A DNA stretch of 64,000 nucleotides from Achatina immaculata (lineage: Eukaryota; Mollusca; Gastropoda; Stylommatophora; Achatinidae): NCBI GenBank assembly GCA_009760885.1, contig CM019709.1:32205906-32269905 (forward strand), written 5' to 3'. Positions within the stretch are counted from its first letter, which is position 1. Every line of letters begins with the position of its first letter. Shown here piece by piece: positions 23,401-35,400 of the stretch. The notes beneath the pieces were generated by a model. The model was not told the origin of the DNA, ran no database searches, and saw only the letters and a program-made list of their open reading frames with translations. Both the position numbers and the translations under genes were made by a program.

Positions 23401-26400
23401 TTATTTGGTATTGCAGTATTTGCAAGAAAATATGACATCAAACCTCAAAGTGATGAATGTTTGAGAGAAAGCAGTGTGTGTACTTTGTTTTTTTTTTCTG
23501 TGGAAAAAAAAGTCTGTTATCAGAATGCCATGTTGTTAACAGTACTTAGTATGGAAAAGATTCACTTTCATTCAGCGCTATCCAACATTGGTCAAAAGCA
23601 GTTTCAAGAGACTGATAGCATTCTGCACTAAAAAGTGGCGGGAAGCCAGGGCACATCACAAGAAAATGTTGATTCAATCCAGAAACGTCCTATCGAAGCC
23701 CACAAAAAAATCAACTAGATGAGCTTCTTTGCGATGGTTTGGAGGGTTGTTCTTAGCTATCTTCACGTCCATTGCATACCAAGTGCAGATTGTGCAGGCT
23801 TTAAATCCGAAAGATAAACCCTGCTATTTCCAATTTGCCAAAATCGTTTTGTCAGACATTGAAGCTGACGAAAATTGCCTTCAGAGATGAATATTTTGTG
23901 GTGAAGAATTGTTTTGTGTATGATGGAGAGTAAATCATCATGAACTGCAGAAAATGGGGATCTGTAAACTTTCATGCCATTTTGAGAAATTGAAAAGCAG
24001 TAATAATGCAAAGTTGAATGTCAGGTGTACTTTGTCATTGTTAAAAAAGTTTCCATTTTTTAATTTATTTTTTGGTGAACAAGCAGTGACCTACCTGGAC
24101 TTGCTTCAGTTGTATCTGTTACCCCAGTTGGAAGATCACCAGCTGGATATACTGTTCCAAAAAGATGATGGTGTAGCTCCATGTTGGGCTTGTGATGTTT
24201 GAGAATTTCATGATTTGCATTTTCCTAGGTGCTGGGTTGAGTATGATGGACCAGTTCCACAGCCTCTGTGCTCACTTGACATTGCACTGCTTGATTTCTT
24301 CATGTGGAAGAGGGGGGGAATTGTTTACAAGATCCCTGTGGCCTCTCTCAATTAACTGAAGTTCACAGTTATTGCTGTTACGAACTGGAGAACACTTGGA
24401 GGGAAACTGAATACTGCTTGGAAATCTTACGTGGCATTAAAGGCGCATATGTTGAAGTTGTTTAGCATTCTAAAGTATTGATTCTAGGTGTGTTAAAAAC
24501 TTTTTGAGTTACACTTTCATTTTCCATAAGTAGTTTTATCTTGTTGTTTCTGGTCTGAAAATTATAGGCCAGGGAAACCCTGACAGTAATTTTGAATCAC
24601 CCTGTATTTGATTCATGTCACAGTCCCTTTTATATATAAATATTTTTAGTTATTTTGTGTTTGTCAAGCGTGAATGTTTTCATTCATTATAAGGACATTT
24701 CCAAAAGGTCTTCAACTTACAGTTGTCTGACTTTAAGTTTTTCAGTCTTGTGATGGTAAGATATGACTTTATGACTAAGGACAGTTATCGTCGATGGTAA
24801 GATATGACTTAGGACAGTTATCATTTTCTGACTGTTCTGGCAGCCAAATTCCACTCGTTTGCTCTCACACTCAGTTTGCGTGCTCTAGTTGTAGTGGAAA
24901 CTCTGCACTGTTAAAAAATTCATGGAGTGGAAAAATGGGAGAGATTCACCAAATGGACAAAAAAGCATGGATAATGATGTCGAAGTAATAGTCATCTTCC
25001 GGTAATTGATAAATCTTGATAAATCTGGAACACATTAATGGAGCAACATTTTTTGATAGAATTTTGATTGTTTGTTTTTTCCCTTCCTATACTGTTTTAT
25101 GATTTTTGTCCTATTTTTTTGTATGTTTAATAAAATATTCATTGTTTTTTTTTTCTGTTTGTTTATGTGTGCCATTTTTTTTTCTGATGATCTTATATTC
25201 ATGAATGTAATAATCATATTTTACATATTTTTTATACAAGGGGTCCGTCAGGGGTGCATATTGTCGCCTTACTTATTTAACTTGTATACTGAAAATAAAA
25301 TGAGGAGTTAGAGAAGATGCAGACAAAGAATATTACGATGCCATAACAATTGGAGGTTATGAAATACCAGAGATTAGATATGCTGATGACACAGTATTAC
25401 TGTCCACAACACAAAAAGGAATGGAAAAACTAATTATATCAGTCTGTAAGAATAGTGAAGAGCAAAACCTCTATCTTAATGTGAAGAAAACTAAATTGAT
25501 GACAATTGATAAAACAAACAAGGCAGTTGATATATGTATCAATGAGGAAAAACTGGAAGAAGTGGAGAGTTTTGAATATTTTGGATCACTGGTAACTAAT
25601 AATGGAGATACAATGAGGGAAATTAAAAGGGGGACATCTATTGCTCTTCAGAAAGTAAAACAACTAAAGAATCTGTGGAGAGGAGCAGACAGAACTACAA
25701 AAATAAGATTTTTTAAGGGCATGCATTTTTCCCATTGCAGCATATACCTGTGAGACCTTGACACTTAATAAAACAGCGGAGAAACACATAAATGCCTTTG
25801 AATGTAAATGCTACAGAAGAGTTCTTCAAATATCATGGACACAAAAAATAACAAATATATCCATACTACAAGAACTTAATATTGAAAAAGGCTGGCTAGT
25901 AAAGAGTATTAAAGAGAGAAAACTTGAATATTTTGACACATTAAATGTCATGATAATCTAGAGAAAACCATCTTGGAAGGGTACATAATGGGAAAAAGAA
26001 AGAGAGGAAGACCAAGGCAAAGATGGCTGCAAGACATTGTTGACGATCTGCAAATGGGTGCATCAGCAGCAGGCCATCTTGCTGACAACCGAGAGGCCTA
26101 CAGGAATGCTGTTAGGGAGGTAAAGTTCCACAAGGGACAAGAAATGAATGAATATATAGTTTTAATGTAATTTGTATACATGTACTAAAAAGTCGCCAAA
26201 GAAAGTGAACAGAAAGGCCTTACTTTGAACATCAAAAAGACAGAGACTATGGTTGTATCTAAGAAACAGAATCCACCAGCATGCAGTATTAAATTAAACG
26301 GAACCATTCTAAAGCAGGTGCAGAAATTCAAATACCTTGGAGCAGTAAAAACTTCAGATGGGAAATGCAGAACAGAAATTAGGAACAGAATAGGTCAAGC

Positions 26401-29400
26401 AAAGACTGCATTTCAGAGAATGAGAAACATATTAGCTAACACATCTTTATCAATGAATGTTAGAAAAAGAGTCCTAAAATGCTATATTGAACCTATCTTG
26501 TTATATGGAAGTGAATCATGGACAATAGGCAAGTCTGCACAAAAATCATTGGAAGCAGCAGAAATGTGGTTTATTAGAAGAATGTTGCGAATCCCCTGGA
26601 CAGCAAAAATAACTAATGAAGAATGTATGAGAACAGCTGGAGAGACAAAAAACCTTGTCAGAAAGATAAGAGAGAGACAGTGTACTTTCATAGGACATGC
26701 AATGAGAAGAGGGGGCATTGAAAATATTATAACAACAGGAAAAATAGAAGGAAGAAGATCAAGAGGAAGACCAAGAGAAATGATACTGGACAGTCTGACA
26801 GGATGGTGTGAGAGGAAATCACCAACTGAACTGATGACCTGCATGAAGGATCGGGTACTCTGGAGAAGCATAATAGCCAACGCCAGTCGGCACGGCACCT
26901 GATGATGATGATGATGACTAAATTGAATGTATGGCAGGAATAAAAGATGAGTGATGAAGAGCAGAGTATCAGATGGGCCTGCACCCCTAGTCCTCATTAT
27001 TTGAAAATAAAGATTGTTTGTTTAATTCATATACTATAATTATAGTGTTTTAAAAATTGTACTTTGCTTAAACAGAAAATGAGATTTTCTAGAGGGAGTA
27101 ACTTGTATATACTTGGGCTGTACAGTTTATATGTTCATACTGAAATCTGTTTAGTTCAGCTTACATGTGTTTTTGATTTACAGTGGATTTATAATCATAT
27201 TTTCATTATGTATTTGTTTATAAACTGAAAGAAACAGCCATGAGAAATTCTGCAGAGCAGGTTCTGCAAGCAGTGAATGCGTAAGGCCTCTACTTCAAGA
27301 CTCTTTTTCTGAGGATGAACAGAGACATTGAAAAACATTACAGATTTTTACTACACATATCCATCCATCCATGTCCTTGGTTGGTGATTGGCTAAGCAGT
27401 CACTCCCAGCATACCTTGTGGTGTCCTGCAGGCCAGCAGCAAATTCTCTCCACTTCTCATGGTCCATGGCCAGCCATTTTATTGTGCCCTGGCTGTGTTG
27501 CATGCTACTCATTTCTGTGTCTACAGTTCTCAGTCAGGCAGCCTTTGGCCGGGCTCTCTGTTTTTCCCTTGGTGCATCCATCTCATGGCTGTGGTCCCTC
27601 CAGAGTGCATGACCAGTCCACTTGTTGTTTTTGCATGTCTTCTTGTTCACATTGGGCAAGTAGGTCTCTGTTATGTCATGCCCAGTCAGCACAACAAATA
27701 TAAGTGTTGTTTTATTTCTGGTTTTGGTCAAGGAATTAAAATAACATCCACATACAGTATAGTGCATCTTTAATTACAATTTTTTTTCTTTTTCTCCTCC
27801 TAGGGCAGCCAGCAAAGTGTGGAAAACAATAGGAGAGCATTACTGTGTGGAGGAATCTGGTCACATGAATACGGTAGCTCAGCTTTTGCTACAAGGTCAA
27901 GACCATTAATTCACTTTTAATCGACTATCAATGTAAGATGTTTAATTAAACTTGAAAGTATTGAATCTTGGAATGTCAGTGTACTTATCAGTTTTTTTTT
28001 TTTTGGTTGTCTTTTCATAGTCTTTATCTGTCTTTATATCTTGCCTTCTTTACCCTAATCTGAGACATAGGCCGCCAACAAGGGGTCTCCATTTATTTAT
28101 ATCCTGAGCTGTTTCTTCTGTCAATCTCGAGATGTGGTCAGTCTTTTGGATCTTTGCTTCAAGACTCCTTTACCAGGTGTTTGTAGGTCTTCTTTGTTTC
28201 CTCTTTTGCCTGGGGATGTTTGGTTATGTTTGTGGTAGGCTTTCCAAGTATATGTCCCATCCACCTCTAGCATATTTTTCTTATCATTTCTTTCACTGTG
28301 GGTTGGTTTATTTATTCCCTAGCTCTTCAATACTGATGGTATCTGGGCATCTAATCTGAAGGATCTTCTTTAGGCAGGTTTTTAGCAAAGGCCAGCATTC
28401 GCGTTGTACCTTTGAGTGATGTTGTGTCCATGTTTCTGATCTGGGCTTCGTTGAGAATATGTTGGCCCGTTGGCTAGGCTGTGATAGCCTCTTACAAAAG
28501 TAGTGCATGGAACTAGGGTAAGATGTCAGTTAGTTTTGTTTGGTTGATGTGGATGGTAGCACCGTTTTGATATAGCTGTCTCAGCTCAAAGCTGGTTGTG
28601 GTGAAAGTTGTAGAAGCAGCGTTCCATGAGAACTGCACAGTGGGTTTTAATTTCACAATACCAAGGCATGAATGAAATATTTTCTCATCAGTAAGTCTTC
28701 GTTTACCAGAAGCTGAACGAAGTTATCTGTTTTGCATGAAATTAGTGAGTAGGACGGTTAAGTATCCTCTACTGATATGCCTGTTCTAATCCTGAAACAT
28801 GCTATTTTTTATTTGTAGGTGGCCATGAACAAAACAGAGTTTCAAGTATCAGTGGAGTTCACTTTCGTCAGTTTATCCCCAGTCCTAAAGAAGTATGTAA
28901 GATACAGTTAACTAAATCTGTTACATAAAGTAGTGGTTAGAGTAACCAGCCCTCTGTACACCCAGTGGAGCATAAAGCATCAGCAAAAGTTCTCCAGCCG
29001 ATCCTGTCTTGAGCAAGTCGGGATACCTCAAGCCATGTCTTTCCTGCTTCCTTTAGTTCTTCCTCTGTTGTTCATCTCCATTTCGTAATGCTGTCCCTCT
29101 TTCTTTTCCCTTTAGATGTCCAAGTCAAGGCAGCATACGGGTGTCTTGTTCTATCCATTCATAGTGTAGCTCAGCCATTTCCATCTTTGTCTTTTGACCT
29201 CTTTTGGCCTGTTTGTTAGGTTATTTTCTCATTTAGTACTTAGATAAAAGTATCATTATCTATATTTTAGTTTAATAAAATTTGGAAAGAAGAAAAGATC
29301 CCGTCTAAATGGAAAAAAGGAATCATTGTTAAAATACCAAAAAAAGGGCAACCTTAGTGACTGCAATATCTGAAGAGGAGTAACCTTAATATCAGTTGTG

Positions 29401-32400
29401 TCAAAAATGTTTTTCAAAGTCATTCTGAATAGACTTAAAGATATAGTGGATACTGCAGTAGAAGAACAGAAGAACAAGCAGGATTTCGAAAAGGGAGAAG
29501 CTGTCTCGGCCAGAACTTTAAGAATAATACTTGAAGAACATATTGAAAAGTAAAGACCATTAATCCTGAACTTCGTAGACTTTAAAAGGCATTTTATAGC
29601 ATACGCAGAGATTCATTGTGTAGAATTTTAAGAATATATAGAATACCAGCTAAAACTGTCAACATCATTAAGGACCTCTACAACGGATATGTTTGTCAAT
29701 CAGCACAGAAGAAGGAATGAGCGAATGGTTCCAGATTGAAACAGGCGTGAAACAAGGATGTATACTATCTCCCTTGCTTTTTGGAATTGCCATAGACCTC
29801 ATAATGAAAAAATGCTGCTTAAGTAAAACAGCCATTGACTGGGTACATAGGACCCAAGTAGAAGATCTTGATTTTGCAGATGACATAACTCTTATCAGTG
29901 ACAGTGTGAATTGGATGCAAGAAAAAACAGATTCAGTATTAAGTTCTTGTAGTATGGATATATTTGTTCTTTTTTGTGTCCATGATATTTGAAGAACTCT
30001 TCTGTAGCATTTACATTCAAAGGCATTTATGTGTTTCTCAGCTGTTTTGTTAAGTGTCCAGGTCTCACAGGCATATGTTGCCATGGGAAAGATGCATGCC
30101 CTTAAAAATCTTACTTTTGTAGTTCTGTCTGTTCCTCTCCACAGATTCTTTAGTTGTTTTACTTTCTGAAGAGCAATAGATGTCCTCCTTTTAATTTCCC
30201 TCATTGTATCTCCATTATTAGTTAGCAGTGATCTAAGATATTCAAAACTCTCCACTTCTTCCAGTTTTTCCTCATGATACATATATCAGCTGCCTTGTTT
30301 GCTTTGTCAGTTGTCATCAGTTTAAACCTAGCTTGCTGATTAAAATTTGGGGTTTAGATATCCTCCTTTTAATTTCCCTCATTGTATTTCCATAAATAAA
30401 GAATCTGTGGAGAGGAGCAGACAGAACTACAAAAATAAGATTTTTAAGGGCATGCAACTTTCCCATCTCAACATATGCCTGTGAGAAACTTAACAAAACA
30501 GCTGAGAAACACATAAATGCCCTTGAATGTAAATGCTACAGAAGAGTTCTCCAAATATCGTGGACACAAAAAAGAACAAATATATCTATACTACAAGAGC
30601 TTAATATTGAAGAAGGCTGGCTAGTCAAGAGGATTAAAGAGAGAAAACTTAAATATTTTGGACACATTAAACATCATGATAATTTAGAGAAGACTGTATT
30701 GGAAGGATACATAATGGGAAAAAGAAAAAGAGGAAGACCAAAACGAAGATGGCTGCAAGACATTGTTGACGATCTGCAAATGGATGCCGCAGCAGCAGGC
30801 CATCTTGCTCACAACTGAGAGGCCTACAGGAGTGCTGTTTGGGAGGCAGAGTTCCGCAAGGGACATGCAAGTGAATGAATGAATTTATCTCCATTATTAG
30901 TTAGCAGTGATCCAAGATATTCAAAACTCTCCACTTCTTCCAGCTTTTCCTCATGATACATGTATCAGCTACCTTGTTTACTTTGTCAGTTGTCATCAAT
31001 TTAAACCTAGCTTGCTGATTAAAATTTGGGGTTTAGATGTCCTCCTTTTAATTTCCCTCATTGTATCTCCATTGTTAGTTAGAAGTGAAACAAAGATATT
31101 CAAAACTCTCCACTTCTTCCAGTTTTTCTTCATGATACATATATCAGCTGCCTTGTTTGCTTTGTCAGTTGTCATCAATTTAAACCTAGCTTGGTGATTA
31201 AAATTTGAGGTTTAAAGTTTAAATTTGCGCCCCCCCCCCCCCCCGACTGAGTTTCCCATATTTATTTTTTTTTTTTATTTGATTGACATTCTGTTTGGGC
31301 TAACATTGGCTCATAGGGCGGAAATCATAACATTCCATGCTTGATGGTCCGTCGCCGCCCGCTGTAGATCTTGGATGGACTTGAGTCGACTTGAATCCCA
31401 AAATTGTACTTTCTCTATTGATGGTTCTACGTAGGGTCTCCCTTGGTCTGCCTTGCTTTCTTTTCCCATTCGATGACCATGTGAGGGCCTGGCGGGGGTG
31501 TCTGGACCGTCCATTCTGAGAACGTGGCCGAGGTAGGCCCATTAATGTCTTTTGATGTATCTTGATACGTAGACTTGGTTTGATTCCTGTCTTATTGACT
31601 TGTTTGATTTAAGGTCAGGCCATCTGATGTTCAATAGCCTACGGAGACATTTGTTCTCAAATACATCAAGTCTTTGATTGAGCAGACTGGTTGATTTCCA
31701 ACTCTCACAACCGTATATTAACACTGGGATCACACAGGAGTTGAAAATTTTAAGCTTCGTGGTTTTACTGAGCGAACTTGACTTTCAAATAATAGACAGT
31801 TTATTGAAAGTATTGGAAGCCATTGCAGTGCAGGACTTGATTTCTGGTGTTGTATCACCCGAGGTTGACATTTTGCTTCCCAAATAGGTGAAATTCTGGA
31901 CTTTTTCAAAAGCAAAACCATTTAGCAAGATCTCAAGATTCTTATAGTTTCCTATATTGGAACTTAGAAATGATGGGCATGTTACTTTATAGAGCTAATG
32001 TAAATCAAAATGATAGAAAATATTAACGTTAGAATCCATCTTTCCCCAGCACAAGTTCTCCATGGTCATAAGTGCTTACATGCTGATCGAGCAGCCATCA
32101 CAGCATGAGAGATTACAGTTAGTGGAGGAACTCTGGGAGATGGCAGAGAATTACTTGGTAAACTTTATGACTTTACGGATGTCTGTCTGTGATGGTGTGT
32201 CTTCTTATAGATTTCTGCACGTCTGTATCAGTTTTCTGGTACAGTCATATTTTCTGAAGCAGTTACCCTTATTGTGACATCTCACATTTCAGTGAAGTTG
32301 TGTCCCTTGATGATGTCATTTCAACTGACAGCAGTATCGAGAAGGAAATATCCACAAGAATCGAGCAGGCATCTCAGGCCTTTAACAAATCAGCAAACGT

Positions 32401-35400
32401 GGTAATCTCCCTTTCTCCACATGAGCCTCAAACTCAGAATCTCTAAGTCCAATGCATGCTCCATTTTATTATATGCAGCTGAAACATGCAGAACCAAACA
32501 GAGAATCAGAAGTGGATTGAGAGGATTTGAAGGAAGATGCCTGAGGAAAATTTTAAGAATACACTGGGGAGAACATGTGGCAGATGAGGAAATAACCCAA
32601 AAAAATGAGCATTGAGAACATTACTAAAGAGGTCAAAAGACAAAGATGGAAATAGCTGGGCCACATACTACAAAAGGAAAAAACAAGACACCCCTACACC
32701 GCCTTGACTTGGACACCTCAAGGAAAAAAAACGAAGAAGGGCAGGCCATTGCAGACATGAAGATGCAGAATGCAGGAAGCAGGAAAGACATGGCTTGAGG
32801 TATCCCGACTTGCTTAAGACAGGATTGGCTGGTGAACTTTTGTTGATGCCTTATGCTTCATTGTGAGTACAGAGGGCTGATGATGATATTGCCCTTGATC
32901 CCCTGAGCAGCAAAAGTGGCAAACATAAACCTCTTATTCCGTGTACCGGTATTTTAAACAAAATTATGAAAGTTGTGAAATAAACAAAGATAACTTATTA
33001 AAGTTGTGAAATGATATCATTTTGAAGTAAACAAAGATAACTTATTAAAGTTGTGAAATGATATCATTTTGAAGTAAACAAAGATAACTTATTAAAGTTG
33101 TGAAATGATATCATTTTGAAGTAAACAAAAATAACTTATTAAAGTTGTGAAATGATATTATTGTGAAGTAAACAAAAAAATTGAGTTTACCATCATTACC
33201 ACATGTCAAAGCAGTGATCTGTTACATAATGTGCTTACATTGTTGTGGTCTGATATGTAATGTGCTTACATTGTTGTGGTCTGTTATGTAATGTGCTTAT
33301 ATTGTTGTGGTCTGTTACATAATGTTCCTATATTGTTGTGATCTCTTACATCTCTCTCCCTCTGAACCTTAAGTGCCCAGGGCACATGGGGCTTCCGCAA
33401 AGGTTTACCATAAATGCCTGTTACATAATGTGCCTACATTGTTGTGATCTGTTACATAATGTGCCTATAATGTTGTTGTCTGTTACATAATGTGCCTATA
33501 TTGTTGTGATATTTTACACAATGTGCATATATTGTTGTGATCTGTTACATAATGTGCAAATATTGTTGTGATCTGTTAAATAATTTGCCTATATTGTTGT
33601 GATCTGTTACATAATTTGCTTATATTGTTGTGATCTGTTACATAATGTGCTTATATTGTTGTGATCTGTTACATAATGTGTCTATAATGTTGTGGCCTGT
33701 TAAATAATGTGCCTGTATTGTTATTGTTATTTATGTGCCTATATTGGTATTGTTATTTTTGCTTTTTCCGCAACAGGTGTTGGTAGAGAATGGAACGACA
33801 GCTGGGTTTAGTTTGGTCAATGAGGCAAAGGAGTTCATTCTCAGAGTGAGTTTTTGTGCATGCCAAGGATATGTTCTTTTCAGAGGATTATTGCATATGT
33901 CATATGTTTTATTATGTCAGTTGAGAGTTTGGCACGTTTTTGTGTATGTAGGATGAATGCAGCTAGGTTCGGATGAAGACTATACACACGTTTTTTTTTC
34001 TTGTTGTTTGTTTTTGTTTTTTTCATATCTGCATGTCCTTACTCTGGATGTGAGAGAAGTCTGTTACTGTGGGACTGGAGTGGAATCTACTGTGCCTTGC
34101 CATCCAGGCTTATATTCTGCATCGTCAGAGGCTTTTTCCTGCAACACTCATGTCGGGTATCAGTTTCTACAAGGAATGAAGACGCTGTCTGATTTGGAAG
34201 TGGTTTGGCACGCCATAGCTGACCAAGACCCTGTCCCACCTGTCCATTGTTACTTCCTGTAACAGGTCTGAGTTTGCCATAGTCCACTTGGTGGTGGAGT
34301 CTGCTAAAGAAGCATTGCACATCCCCCTGCTTAATTAGTTCCACTCTGGGACTCAAAAAATAGCCGCCACAATTCATTCCCAGTCTGACATGATGTTGTA
34401 CCCCATCTTCACCACATCTGCTGCTAAACTTCAACATCTTCACCATGTCTGCTGCTAAACTCCAACTTCTTCACCACATCTGCTGCTGTACCCCAACATC
34501 TTCACCACATCTGCTGCTGTACCCCAACATCTTCACCACATCTGCTACTGTACTCCAACATCTTCACCACATCTGCTGCTGTACCCCAACATCTTCACCA
34601 CATCTGCTGCTAAACTCCGATATCTTCACCACATCTGCTGCTAAACTCTGACATCTTCACCACATCTGCTGCTAAACTGTGACATCTTCACCACATCTGC
34701 TGCTGTAGCCCAACATCTTCACCACATCTGCTGCTGTACCCCAACATCTTCACCACATCTGCTGCTAAACTCCGATATCTTCACCACGTCTGCTGCTAAA
34801 CTCTGACATCTTCACCACATCTGCTGCTAAACTGTGACATCTTCACCATGTCTGCTGCTGTAGCCCAACATCTTCACCACATCTGCTGCTGTACCCCAAC
34901 ATCTTCACCACATCTGCTGCTAAACTTCAACATCTTCACCACGTCTGCTGCTAAACTCCAACTCCTTCACCACATCTGCTGCTAAACTCTGACATCTTCA
35001 CCACATCTGCTGCTAAACTCCGACATCTTCACCACATCTGCTGCTAAACTCCGACATCTTCACCACATCTGCTGCTAAACTCCGACATCTTCACCACATC
35101 TGCTGCTGTACCTCAACATCTTCACCACATCTGCTGCTGTACCCCAACATCTTCACCACATCTGCTGCTGTAGCTCAACATCTTCACCACATCTGCTGCT
35201 GTACCCCAACATCTTCACCACATCTGCTGCTGTACTCCAATATCTTCACCACATCTGCTGCTGTACCCCAACATCTTCACCACATCTGCTGCTGTTAGTT
35301 TTGATGCCCTGTAAATGTTTTGTAAGTCCATCATTATTTTCTGCTCATACAGGACAAATGTTGGCTCTCCAAAACCACATCTTGGTTTCTTCAAATTTCT

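Noticed and set aside
4275..35295. CRISPR-like arrays
   Set aside because: All arrays are head-to-tail tandem repeats without unique spacers, in an animal genome.
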